This document shows, in pieces, positions 34,844-43,630 of a stretch of 64,000 nt of DNA (its first letter is position 1; every line of letters starts with the position of its first letter). The translations under genes were made by a program, and so were the position numbers. A model generated the notes under the pieces. It had not been told where the DNA came from, did no database searches, and worked only from the letters and a program-made list of their open reading frames with translations. This stretch comes from Verrucomicrobiales bacterium (lineage in GTDB: Bacteria; Verrucomicrobiota; Verrucomicrobiia; Verrucomicrobiales; DEV007), in assembly GCA_012960505.1 (NCBI GenBank), contig DUBC01000030.1, positions 124,001 through 188,000 on the forward strand, read 5' to 3'.

Positions 34844-36466
34844 TTATTTTTTCTTTTTCGATCCTGCCATCGGCGCAGTTTCAAAGAACTTCCCATCCTC
34901 AATCAGACGCGGGTCATTTGTTAATGACAGTTCCTCCATCAATTGATAGCGCAACTTATCCACCTCTTTTTTATATTTTAAATCAGCAGCGACATTTCTC
35001 ATCTGATGAGGGTCCTTCCTGAGATCATATAATTCCTCACGGGGTCTCTTTCCGTAGGCATGATCGAAGAAGAATTTAATCTTTGGATCTTTACGATTAC
35101 TTACGATCCACGCCTTTGTGGGGCCAGCATCTTCATCAGGTATCGTTATGAATGTATTGTTTGTTAATTGATTCACATCGACTTCCTTTGCTCCATCCAA
35201 ACCATAATGGTCTCCCAGTGGATATCTCTCCGGTTTAAAGTTAATGACAAAAAGAAAGTCTTTTGTTCTCAGCGCCCGCTGAGGGTATGGCAACTCTCCA
35301 GCACGTGCCCTGGCAACGTGCCTCTCCCTTCCGGTCAAGACATGATCTCTGGATCCATCAACGAGCCCTTGCTTTTTGGATTTCAAAGTAGGCCAGATTG
35401 ACTTACTAGTCATGACCTTGGGCCTTTCAACTCCACCAGCTTCAAGAAAAGTAGCGGCCAAGTCAGGCAAACTCACAAAATCATCGACGACGCGACCACC
35501 TCTCACACCTGGACCGGAAACTGAAAGAGAAACCCTAGTACCAAAATCATACAAATTACACTTTCCATGAGGAAATCCAGCTGGACCATGATCGCCCGAA
35601 ATAACAATTAATGTATTATCGAATTCACCTGCCCCTTTCAGTTCGGAAACAAGCACTCCCAGAGCCATATCAAAGGCACACACTTCTCCCAAATAATCTG
35701 CAAAGTCCTGGCGAATTTCAGGAACATCAGGAAGGAAAGGAGGCAACTTTCCCTTTAATGAATCAGGATCAATACTCCACAACCTTTTGCCAGAGCCTTT
35801 GATCCATTTCCTGTGAACATTTGTTGGTCCAAACCAATAAGCAAATGGCTGCCCTTTTTCTTTTTCCCCCAACATATCACGAAAGTTAGAGCGGACCTGA
35901 TCCTTTAAGACATCTTTAGCTTCAATTAAGCTCTTACCATTTGATATTAATTTCGTAGCGGTCTGAGAAAAACCATTAAAGCTCGATCCATTCTTGTGAA
36001 AAGAATTCTGACCCCCGCCATAAGGTGCATCACGAGGCGTTCCCGGTGACCAGACCTTCCATGAAAAACCAATGTGATATCCGCTCTTTTCTAAAAGTAG
36101 AGGCCATGAAGGTATGGAAGGATCCCAGACTGCATCCTGCAATATGGCTCCTCTCCCTGTCCTCCAGAAGTGCTGCCCTGAAAGAATTGAACTTCGGCAA
36201 GGAGTGCATGAAGGAGCATTAACAAAGGCATTATTAAATAATACACCTGCCTTTGAAAGGGCATCAAAATTTGGTGTGTTAATAGCATCATTTTCAGTTC
36301 CTTTACCATCAGTCTTCGCATAAGCGGAAGCGTGTCTGCCCCAGTCATCTGCAAAAGCAAACAAAATATTAGGACGCTCCGAACCAAAGGATGAAGACAA
36401 GAAGATCCTCATCACTATTAACCAACCAATAAATATTATCTTATTCATGAGGGACTTGATGTTCAT
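34844..36466 (-). CDS. Exported sulfatase with C-x-P-C-R motif, lysine tail
   Basis: S1-family sulfatase of 540 residues. A signal segment is followed by P-N-I-L-F-A-F-A-D-D-W (metal ligands D40-D41) and the formylglycine motif C-T-P-C-R at 87-91, with L-S-G-Q after it. Cys replaces the usual fourth-position Ser, as in the sulfatase at 4396-5898. Later motifs are G-P-T-N-V-H-R-K and V-I-S-G-D-H-G-P. The chain ends in K-K-K-K. Its start overlaps the end of the upstream sulfatase gene: by 26 bp from Met1, or by 8 bp if Met7 at 36448 is used. That overlap indicates translational coupling in a three-gene run with the PQQ-like propeller gene. Specificity cannot be predicted. Confidence 0.93.
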   Translation of the reverse strand: MNIKSLMNKIIFIGWLIVMRIFLSSSFGSERPNILFAFADDWGRHASAYAKTDGKGTENDAINTPNFDALSKAGVLFNNAFVNAPSCTPCRSSILSGQHFWRTGRGAILQDAVWDPSIPSWPLLLEKSGYHIGFSWKVWSPGTPRDAPYGGGQNSFHKNGSSFNGFSQTATKLISNGKSLIEAKDVLKDQVRSNFRDMLGEKEKGQPFAYWFGPTNVHRKWIKGSGKRLWSIDPDSLKGKLPPFLPDVPEIRQDFADYLGEVCAFDMALGVLVSELKGAGEFDNTLIVISGDHGPAGFPHGKCNLYDFGTRVSLSVSGPGVRGGRVVDDFVSLPDLAATFLEAGGVERPKVMTSKSIWPTLKSKKQGLVDGSRDHVLTGRERHVARARAGELPYPQRALRTKDFLFVINFKPERYPLGDHYGLDGAKEVDVNQLTNNTFITIPDEDAGPTKAWIVSNRKDPKIKFFFDHAYGKRPREELYDLRKDPHQMRNVAADLKYKKEVDKLRYQLMEELSLTNDPRLIEDGKFFETAPMAGSKKKK

Positions 36467-37880
36467 TTTGTTTTAAAATTCGGTCTAGCATATTAGCATG
36501 ATTCATAATCACTTCCTTATGATCAGTATTCGCAGCAAGATTGACCCATTCTTTTGGATCTTTCAGATGATCATAAAGTTCTTCAGACCCATCTGCATAT
36601 CTGATGTATCGAAATCTCTCACTGCGCACCGAATGGTTACCCTCTTTAAAAGTAGTAATCGCTGGAAAAGTCCATTCTGAATCTGGATCATCAAGTAAGG
36701 GCTTAACACTAATTCCTTCTAGCCCCTGCAACTTAGGCAATCCACAAAGCTCATTAAGTGTAGGAAAAAGACTAAGCAATTCAACAGAGCGAGAACAACG
36801 ACCACCTTTGATTCCATCAGGCACAGAAATAATCAGTGGAACCTTCGTTGATCGCTCCCACAATGATCGCTTGGCCCAACTTTGCTTTTCACCAAGATGG
36901 AAGCCATGATCAGAGAACAAGACTATGATTGTATTCTTCGAATAGGGGCTCGCATCAAGAGCATCCAATAATCGTCCAACCTGATGGTCCGTATAGGTAA
37001 CGCAAGAATGGTAAGCTTGTATCGCTTCGATCCACTTCCCAGACTCAACGAACCACTCATGCTTAGGAGGCGTGGGATTGGCAATTAACTGAATAGCTGC
37101 ATTTGGCAGGTCATCTCGATCCTTATGATTTACTGCAGGCAATTTAAATTCAGAGATCGGTCTAGAATTAAAATATTTAGCTGGCGCAAAAAGGGGAACG
37201 TGAGGTCTGTAGAAGCCGACCGCCAAGAAAAAAGGCTTGGTGAATTCTTTTTTTAGCTGATCAATGACCCAGCTTGCGTCCTTGTAATCACTATGTTTTT
37301 CCTCACTATAATTCTGAGGCCCAAAGTCCCAAAGTTTAGTTGGACTTGGAACGTTCTTTTGAACCTTCTTATCAAGGCCTGACATTTGTCCAGGCCTTGG
37401 TCCATATCGCTTGAATGACAACTCATCAACTTTGGACCCATGAAATATTTTTCCTGTCGCGAGGGTCTCATAACCAAATTTTCCAAAGTACTGAGTTAGC
37501 GTGATAGATTTCTTATTTTTAGGCACATTACGAAACCATGGTCTATTAAGGTATATGCCCGTAGTCGAAGGCCTCAGACCCAGCATCAAACTCGTCCTAG
37601 AAGGATTACAGATTGGAGCCTGGCAGTGGGCATTCGTGAACAGAACCCCCCTTGAGGCTAACCGGTCAATGTTTGGGGTCCTTGCTTGAGAATTAGTTTT
37701 GAGGCACCCTACCCAGTCATTAAGATCATCAATGGCAATGAACAAAACATTATGTCTACCATTATCAGGTTTCGAATAAACTTGATGCAAACAAAAGCAA
37801 AAAAAGAAAAGCGGTGTTAGCAGAAGACCTGTCAATTTAAACCTCATCCTCACAAGCAAAACCCTTAACCTCACTCTCAT
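36441..37880 (-). CDS. Exported sulfatase, iduronate-2-sulfatase-like
   Basis: S1-family sulfatase (479 residues) of the iduronate-2-sulfatase-like group, judged by L-F-I-A-I-D-D-L-N-D-W with D51-D52 and by R-P-S-T-T-G-I-Y. The formylglycine motif is C-N-P-S-R at 91-95. G-K-I-F-H-G, G-F-Y-R-P-H-V-P and F-S-D-H-G-F-H-L-G-E-K supply further active-site residues. The first ATG, at 37880, is kept because it overlaps the stop of the PQQ-like gene as ATGA; Met12 would give a shorter signal peptide. It overlaps the following sulfatase gene, so the three genes are likely one operon. It is a clear relative of the sulfatase at 49698-51101. Substrate probably a sulfated uronic acid or similar sugar (inference). 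Confidence 0.94.
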   Translation of the reverse strand: MRVRLRVLLVRMRFKLTGLLLTPLFFFCFCLHQVYSKPDNGRHNVLFIAIDDLNDWVGCLKTNSQARTPNIDRLASRGVLFTNAHCQAPICNPSRTSLMLGLRPSTTGIYLNRPWFRNVPKNKKSITLTQYFGKFGYETLATGKIFHGSKVDELSFKRYGPRPGQMSGLDKKVQKNVPSPTKLWDFGPQNYSEEKHSDYKDASWVIDQLKKEFTKPFFLAVGFYRPHVPLFAPAKYFNSRPISEFKLPAVNHKDRDDLPNAAIQLIANPTPPKHEWFVESGKWIEAIQAYHSCVTYTDHQVGRLLDALDASPYSKNTIIVLFSDHGFHLGEKQSWAKRSLWERSTKVPLIISVPDGIKGGRCSRSVELLSLFPTLNELCGLPKLQGLEGISVKPLLDDPDSEWTFPAITTFKEGNHSVRSERFRYIRYADGSEELYDHLKDPKEWVNLAANTDHKEVIMNHANMLDRILKQNEHQVPHE

Positions 37881-39139
37881 GATTTAAGGTCAAGACATAT
37901 AAGTTTCCTTGAATCTCTTATAAGCAATTTCCCATTCGAATATGCAGGATGGCACCAGTTCTTGCCGCAGACTTGCACTCGACCAGTTTCTTTATAGGAG
38001 CCAGGATCAGCTTCAAATAAAATAAGTTCTCCCATGTCATTTAACATCATTACTTGATCCTTTAGCCCAACGAACGCCGCAAAAGCCTGCCCCGCACTGG
38101 TCTTCACGTTTCCATCCTTGGACCAGGCTAATTTCCCAGTCTTTGCATCTATGCACAGGACTTGTTTTTTTGCCAATAAATACAGATTATCACCCATGCA
38201 TATCGGACTAGCAAAATTTGGAGCCATTTCCTTACCTAATTTCCAAGACTCCTCAGCGATTAATTCCTTCCCCTTTGCAGTAACCTTCACGGCAATTAAT
38301 CCAACCTCATGAGAACCTACAATGACCATATCATTGTAAATTGTGGGAGCCACAACGTGCCTCCCATAACTAGTTGAAAGTGGCACTCTCCATAAAAGTT
38401 TTCCATCGGCTCTGTCAACACCAACTAAGCCCTTTACGGTAAAACAGACGACTTGTTTAATCCCAGCTAAAGTAGTCACAATTGGAGGCGAGAAGGCCGC
38501 CTGATCATCTTGTGATTTCCATATTACTTTTCCATTATTCTTATTCAAACAGACGATACCAGCACCCTTTCCTCCAGCCAAAGCAATGACGTGATCTCCG
38601 TCTATGAAGGGACTCGCTGTGTACCCGTGCCGAGATGCTCCAAGAGCATTACCTTTTTCTCCAATATATAGCGAACCAAAATCCTTTGTGTAATTTTTAC
38701 TCCATTGAAGATCTCCACTCAAGAGATCAAGACAATGCAACTCCCCTTTACATGACTGAAGCAGAACTATTTCACCATCACTTACTGGAGCACACCGAGG
38801 CCCCGTTCCAAACCCGTCTTTATGAGGAGAATCAAGGACATCTTTCCATAACGGTTTGGCATCGCCCAATTTTATAGCAGTGTAGGTCTCTTTACCCCTT
38901 TGCAGGTCACCATAAATAACTATATCTTTAACTATAATTGGAGCAGCATACCCATCAGCCACTGCTTCTTTCCAAAGAATCTCCGGCTCATCTTTCAAAT
39001 GCAAAGAATCAATTGAACCTGGAGACATGATACCATTCTGTTGAGGCCCTCGCTGATGAGGCCAGTCAGCAGAAAAAGAATCAACTGAAACACTCAAAAA
39101 AAATATCGCAATTAATGAGAGTCTCGACGTTTGATTCAT
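37877..39139 (-). CDS. Exported PQQ-like beta-propeller protein
   Basis: A 420-residue exported protein with signal peptide (S-V-S-V-D-S-F-S-A) and a PQQ-like/BamB-like eight-bladed propeller: D-W-P-H-Q-R-G-P-Q-Q-N-G at the start, then repeats such as L-H-C-L-D-L-L-S-G-D-L-Q-W, I-V-C-L-N-K-N-N-G-K-V-I-W-K, L-V-G-V-D-R-A-D-G-K-L-L-W-R and V-L-C-I-D-A-K-T-G-K-L-A-W. No dehydrogenase active-site pair was seen, so it is more likely a binding or scaffold protein than a quinoprotein enzyme. Its stop overlaps the start of the sulfatase gene by ATGA, which ties it to two sulfatases in an operon. PVC genomes use this family widely; function of this member unknown. Confidence 0.88.
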   Translation of the reverse strand: MNQTSRLSLIAIFFLSVSVDSFSADWPHQRGPQQNGIMSPGSIDSLHLKDEPEILWKEAVADGYAAPIIVKDIVIYGDLQRGKETYTAIKLGDAKPLWKDVLDSPHKDGFGTGPRCAPVSDGEIVLLQSCKGELHCLDLLSGDLQWSKNYTKDFGSLYIGEKGNALGASRHGYTASPFIDGDHVIALAGGKGAGIVCLNKNNGKVIWKSQDDQAAFSPPIVTTLAGIKQVVCFTVKGLVGVDRADGKLLWRVPLSTSYGRHVVAPTIYNDMVIVGSHEVGLIAVKVTAKGKELIAEESWKLGKEMAPNFASPICMGDNLYLLAKKQVLCIDAKTGKLAWSKDGNVKTSAGQAFAAFVGLKDQVMMLNDMGELILFEADPGSYKETGRVQVCGKNWCHPAYSNGKLLIRDSRKLICLDLKS

Positions 39140-39185
39140 ATCTTTAGATTTATTATCTAATAAAGTTTCCTGATATCTAGATATA

Positions 39186-40454
39186 TTAATTAATCTGTTT
39201 TAAACGGATGCGTCGATATTCCATTTGCCCCATGTCCCCCTCAAACCCAATCGGCCCACTTAACGGAACCTTAAAATTATCATCCAACACCTCTCCGTTG
39301 CAGGTACAACGAGCAATTCCATCTCTGACCGTCACGACAATTTCATTCCATTCCTGAGGCTTATACTTTTTCAAATCCTTCCAAGGTCCAGCCAAAAGGT
39401 AATCTCGACATTGAAGCTGAGGCCTGCGTATGAAAATGCCACTGTCCGCATTAGGGGTAGCGCGAAATTCGACTTTGAAAATAAAATCACCTGAAAAGTT
39501 TTTAGTTGTCCATATTTGTTGGAATCTTCTTCCTTCGGGAGGAGTCGTAACCACTAACCTGTCATTAATAGCAATATAGCGTCCGTCTTGAGTCGATTTC
39601 TTACCATCGAAAACATCCGTAGGCTTTAATGTTTTACGATCACGGAATTCCCAACCTGACAAATCTTTCCCATTAAACAAACTCTCAAATCCTGGCTCCA
39701 TTTTAAATGAATCAGGATCTGTTTCAATAAACTCATGAGTAGCTAGTACCGGGCGCAAGGCCGAGGCCCACTTCGCATAGCCTGCCTTATTGGGATGTAG
39801 AAGATCAGGAAATTCTATTTTCTTAGCATCCCCTTTACCGTCAGCAAAGAGTAACCATGTATCCAAAACGGTTATCTGTGAATCTCCTTTCACAGCATTA
39901 AAATAAAGCTCATTAATCTTCTTTATTTTCTCTGCAGGGCGTTTTTTAGACGCCGAACTGGGAAATACATTACATAGGACAATTGGCATTTTTGAATTGT
40001 GCTCTTTTAGGTTCTTAATAATTAGCTTGAGATTACCAGCAATAACTTCTGGAGCCGCCCCTTCTTCCAAATCATTAGTTCCTATGAGTATAACGATACC
40101 GCTTGGATTAATAGCCATGACGTCTTCCTTTAATCGAATAAGAACTCCACGCGTTGTATCTCCACTAATGCCTCGATTGGCCACCTTCACTCCTGGAAAA
40201 CTATTACCCATCGCATCTCCCCACCCTTGAGTAATTGAGTCACCTAAAAAGACCAAAGCTCCTTGATCATCTTTTACCTTTTTAGCCCATCCCGATCGTT
40301 TCTTCTCCCAAAGATTTTTGAACCATTCATAACGGCGCACCGGACCATCCCCGGGAAGTCCTTCATCAGTATCAGGTATGGAAAATTTTGAAGCCGCTCC
40401 AATCTCAAAACAGAAACAAAGAGAAGCCAAGAGAAAAACAAATCTAGTATTCAT
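39186..40454 (-). CDS. Exported SGNH esterase fused to DUF1080 (keto-disaccharide hydrolase-like) domain
   Basis: A 422-residue exported fusion. After a signal peptide, residues about 60-225 form an SGNH/GDSL hydrolase with F-L-G-D-S-I-T-Q-G-W, A-N-R-G-I-S-G-D-T-T, L-I-G-T-N-D-L and L-L-H-P-N-K-A-G-Y, so the Ser-His-Asp triad blocks are all present. Residues about 238-420 are a DUF1080/3-keto-disaccharide hydrolase-like concanavalin fold with S-L-F-N-G-K-D-L-S-G-W, N-A-D-S-G-I-F-I-R-R and a final I-R-L-K-Q. The esterase would remove acetyl or similar groups while the second domain binds or cuts the glycan (inference). It sits 46 bp upstream of the PQQ-like gene on the same strand and may extend that operon. 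Confidence 0.9.
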   Translation of the reverse strand: MNTRFVFLLASLCFCFEIGAASKFSIPDTDEGLPGDGPVRRYEWFKNLWEKKRSGWAKKVKDDQGALVFLGDSITQGWGDAMGNSFPGVKVANRGISGDTTRGVLIRLKEDVMAINPSGIVILIGTNDLEEGAAPEVIAGNLKLIIKNLKEHNSKMPIVLCNVFPSSASKKRPAEKIKKINELYFNAVKGDSQITVLDTWLLFADGKGDAKKIEFPDLLHPNKAGYAKWASALRPVLATHEFIETDPDSFKMEPGFESLFNGKDLSGWEFRDRKTLKPTDVFDGKKSTQDGRYIAINDRLVVTTPPEGRRFQQIWTTKNFSGDFIFKVEFRATPNADSGIFIRRPQLQCRDYLLAGPWKDLKKYKPQEWNEIVVTVRDGIARCTCNGEVLDDNFKVPLSGPIGFEGDMGQMEYRRIRLKQIN

Positions 40455-40535
40455 AGGATCACTCTATCGTGAGCAATCAGAGCCGCTCAATCAAGAAAAG
40501 ATCTCGTTCATTGTATAAGGAATACTAAGTAATAA

Positions 40536-42146
40536 TCATTGCTCACGAACAGAAGCTTTAAGCGTTTCATGGAGCCGCTCAAGTAGCCGTAGGCTCTCCT
40601 GATGAATTTTAGGCGAAGCGTTTGGATCTCCAATATACACCTCGCCGTAGGGAGGCTCTCTGTATGAGTATGTGTATGGAGGTTCACGGTCCCATTGTGA
40701 AATCGGAATAATGTATCCTATTTCATCCATCCCAAGATTAAAATTCATATTAATAGCTCCTTTCATCACGCTCCTTAATGGAGGAACCTCAACTGGTTCA
40801 GTTCGAATATCTGCACCTTCCGGACTTTCAATTCCTCCATCAACAATTTCAGGAAAGACTTCGCCTGGACTTGTTATAATTTCCAAATCCCCAATTCGAA
40901 TCGCATTAATTTCAGATTTTACCTCAGTATTAAATGGTAAACCATACATACCTGGATGGACCATTCCCAATGCAACCGCAACCTTTAGAGGCCAACCAAT
41001 CGGAATGAAAATTGTCTTGGCTGAAAAAGCAATCCCCTGATGAGACATGTCATCAACTCCGTCTTGCTTAGCTTTATTAAGCGCACCCGCGGCTATTATT
41101 GCAAGATTCTCACCCTGTGCCTGAGATTTAGATTTGGGTCCGTTCGACTCACCGAACCTATCCTCTATATTGATATTAAGTTGCGTCATTAAACCTCCAA
41201 CAGGACCAGTGAAATAAACGGCCTTGCCCCCAAAACCTTTGAACCCACCTTTCCCATCAATCCCATTCTCCATCGCCTCTCTGTAGTAATGCACAAAGTC
41301 TGAACTGATGAGAGGAAAATCTGCCCCGAACCCTTCAGGATGCATTCCCCAGGAAGAGAGAGTCGCTATAGTTTTTCCAGTCTTCAGGTTTCTAAACCAA
41401 GCCACTGGTAATTTTTTATCTACAACGACTGGAGGCCTAGCGTCATGAGTAAAATTCTCCATTGGCACCTTAGCCTCAGCAAGAACAGTCTTAGCAGGAA
41501 CAAGTTGACTCACTGAGTCTAAAACAGATTCAAATATCTGATCCTGAACATAACGAACATACGCATCGTCAAACTTTCTCCCTATGAACTCTTTGTAACT
41601 CCATAACCCAATCGTGTCCGGCGCATTATGAGTATGAGTTGCCGCAAAACTGACATGCGTAACATGAGGCGCTTCCTCGCTGAGCCTGGCCCTAATATCA
41701 AGATACCGCTCATGGGTTATCCCTATACTATCTATACTAACTAAAACGATAATTGCCCCATTATTCTTAAATGCAATTGCCCTTGACCATAAGGGATCAT
41801 GAATGCCCTGCGCTGCCCGTTTATTTCCAAAACCAGCAAGCCAAATAAGGTCAAATGTTCCATTCCCATTCTTGTCATCATATTGATCCGTTTCCGGATC
41901 AAACTTTCCATCAGCATTTACATCAATCCACGAATCATAGAGCTCAGTCTTTGGCGTAATATCACGTACCCCTACCCCAACTTGCAATTGATTGACTTGG
42001 GTCCATTTCTCGGGTTTTGGATAAGTGACATCTATAGAAGATCCCCTATGAGGTCCTCTAGTGGTAAAAAATAATACAACAAATAAAAGGAACAAAAGAA
42101 CGACAACCAACTGCAATCCCCTCTTGATGTATCGTAACAACTTCAT
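40536..42146 (-). CDS. Membrane-anchored neutral ceramidase-like protein
   Basis: A 536-residue protein with a hydrophobic anchor at about 13-27 (L-V-V-V-L-L-F-L-L-F-V-V-L-F-F). Its core resembles the N-terminal catalytic domain of neutral/alkaline ceramidases: V-G-V-G-V-R-D-I-T-P-K, H-D-P-L-W-S-R-A, V-S-I-D-S-I-G and A-A-T-H-T-H-N-A-P-D, the zinc-binding segment. Inserted near residue 75 is a calcium-binding EF-hand or dockerin-like stretch, D-V-N-A-D-G-K-F-D-P, with a second D-K-N-G-N-G-T-F-D. Such proteins in PVC bacteria often lack proof of ceramide as substrate; many are annotated simply as 'neutral/alkaline non-lysosomal ceramidase'. It stands 81 bp upstream of the SGNH-DUF1080 gene. 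An amide hydrolase role outside the membrane is likely. Confidence 0.85.
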   Translation of the reverse strand: MKLLRYIKRGLQLVVVLLFLLFVVLFFTTRGPHRGSSIDVTYPKPEKWTQVNQLQVGVGVRDITPKTELYDSWIDVNADGKFDPETDQYDDKNGNGTFDLIWLAGFGNKRAAQGIHDPLWSRAIAFKNNGAIIVLVSIDSIGITHERYLDIRARLSEEAPHVTHVSFAATHTHNAPDTIGLWSYKEFIGRKFDDAYVRYVQDQIFESVLDSVSQLVPAKTVLAEAKVPMENFTHDARPPVVVDKKLPVAWFRNLKTGKTIATLSSWGMHPEGFGADFPLISSDFVHYYREAMENGIDGKGGFKGFGGKAVYFTGPVGGLMTQLNINIEDRFGESNGPKSKSQAQGENLAIIAAGALNKAKQDGVDDMSHQGIAFSAKTIFIPIGWPLKVAVALGMVHPGMYGLPFNTEVKSEINAIRIGDLEIITSPGEVFPEIVDGGIESPEGADIRTEPVEVPPLRSVMKGAINMNFNLGMDEIGYIIPISQWDREPPYTYSYREPPYGEVYIGDPNASPKIHQESLRLLERLHETLKASVREQ

Positions 42147-42293
42147 TCTAATTTCCCCCTAATCCAAATCACTTATATGCGTCTACCCAGATAGGAATAT
42201 ATCAGATTAGGTTCAAAAGTTTGTGTATAAAAAATTGCCACACTTGAAATACAAGCATGGCAACAATTAATATTTAAATTTAATTCAAAAGAA

Positions 42294-42788
42294 TTATTCC
42301 TTCACCCTTGTCATTTGGAAAGTGTAGTCAGCCGAATCTCCGACGTTACCGGAATCATCCGCGGAAAATATATGAACTTCGATTGTCTTTTCATCGACTT
42401 TACGAAATGCTACTGCTGCTGTCTTCGTTTCATCTGTATCATTAATGCTCGTATACTTAAGCATTGGCATATCTCCTCTCGGACCCCACTTGCCGCTGAT
42501 CTTGCTTCCTCTGGAATTAAATCCTGACTGCTCAACGTCACCAGTCTTCGGGTTAATACCTATAACACTAAATCCCTCGACTCCGGGCATTTTTAAATGA
42601 GATGCGATGATATGATCCTTTACTGCCCATGTATATGATATCTCCAACTTGTTACCATCTCTTTCAACACTCCAAGAACCCATAATCCAACTGATCCCAT
42701 CTTCATTCATCTTTTCGCCAAGAGATGCTTGAGAATCAAAAACTAATAATGAGCTAGCAAAGATTATAAGTGTAATTATTTTTTTCAT
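42294..42788 (-). CDS. Small exported beta-barrel-like protein (DUF1579/calycin-like)
   Basis: A 164-residue exported protein starting at the ATG at 42788, which opens M-K-K-I-I-T-L-I-I-F-A-S-S-L; a possible AGGA lies 13 bases upstream. A 25-codon extension to a further start is possible but would bury the signal peptide. The mature part, W-I-M-G-S-W-S-V-E-R-D-G-N-K-L-E-I-S-Y-T-W then V-I-G-I-N-P-K-T-G-D-V-E-Q-S-G-F-N-S-R-G, alternates short strands like a calycin or DUF1579 barrel. PVC bacteria often carry such domains next to SnoaL-like ones. No ligand is evident. Neighbours on both sides are unrelated exported genes. Confidence 0.7.
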   Translation of the reverse strand: MKKIITLIIFASSLLVFDSQASLGEKMNEDGISWIMGSWSVERDGNKLEISYTWAVKDHIIASHLKMPGVEGFSVIGINPKTGDVEQSGFNSRGSKISGKWGPRGDMPMLKYTSINDTDETKTAAVAFRKVDEKTIEVHIFSADDSGNVGDSADYTFQMTRVKE

Positions 42789-42929
42789 TTTATTATAAAT
42801 TCCTGAGGTTAATTGTCTGACATTCATCAAAAATAGAACACCAAAAACACAAGATCCCATCATACGCTTCTAAAAATCACTTTAAAAGCATTTATTAATT
42901 CCCTTCAACCCTCTATGTTGTAATCACTA

Positions 42930-43583
42930 ATGAAAATCAACATTCACTCATATCCGAGCTTACCCTGCTTTTTAACATTTATTTTCAGCCTCGTACTAAT
43001 CACTATTTCGAGCAGTGAAGACTCAAAGAAAAAGTCTCCTGCATCAGAACTTGATGGCTTTCGTTTCGAATTTCCAGTACTTGGAAAGATGCCTGAAAAG
43101 CCTAAGAAAGGCGCAGACGGACTATCCGCTCTAGTCAAAGGTGATCCTAAGAAAACTGACAATTTTAAATCCATTAAAAAATTCGGAGGAGAGACCGGAA
43201 AACGTTACCAGGTAACACTTCGCTTCCGCGGAATAGCCGAACCTATGATGTATAAGGATGGAGAAAAGGACGGAGAATACTTCTACATTGGCGGAGCGCC
43301 TAACAATGGCACCTACAACATATATAAGATAGAAGTCTCATCACCCAAAGCTCACTATTATCTTAACCGACAAAACAAAGTAGGACACCGTATCTTCACT
43401 GTTGATTATAAGAAAACAATCGAGATCGATGCTGGGGCAACGGTAACATTGAGCGGAGACGGACAAAACGGCAGACTCATAACTAATTTCGACAAGCTAG
43501 TTGTTCCTGGAATTACACCTGCCCCCAAACCATTCAATGGACAATTCATTCAGATGAATGTAGTGACCGTTAAAGAAAAGTAA
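42930..43583 (+). CDS. Exported protein of unknown function
   Basis: A 217-residue exported protein not recognised. The signal peptide ends around I-S-S-S. The mature chain contains G-K-R-Y-Q-V-T-L-R-F-R-G-I-A-E-P, G-E-Y-F-Y-I-G-G-A-P-N-N-G-T-Y-N-I-Y-K-I and T-V-D-Y-K-K-T-I-E-I-D-A-G-A-T-V-T-L. This suggests a beta-sandwich of the kind used for carbohydrate binding. The last 16 codons, ending V-V-T-V-K-E-K, recur as a fragment at 46331-46378, showing that a second copy once existed nearby. It is convergent with the heme-protein gene, with 47 bp between stops. Function unknown. Confidence 0.75.
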   Translation: MKINIHSYPSLPCFLTFIFSLVLITISSSEDSKKKSPASELDGFRFEFPVLGKMPEKPKKGADGLSALVKGDPKKTDNFKSIKKFGGETGKRYQVTLRFRGIAEPMMYKDGEKDGEYFYIGGAPNNGTYNIYKIEVSSPKAHYYLNRQNKVGHRIFTVDYKKTIEIDAGATVTLSGDGQNGRLITNFDKLVVPGITPAPKPFNGQFIQMNVVTVKEK

Positions 43584-43630
43584 CGAACGCTATATCGGCA
43601 TTAACACTAAAACCATCAAACCCACTGTCC

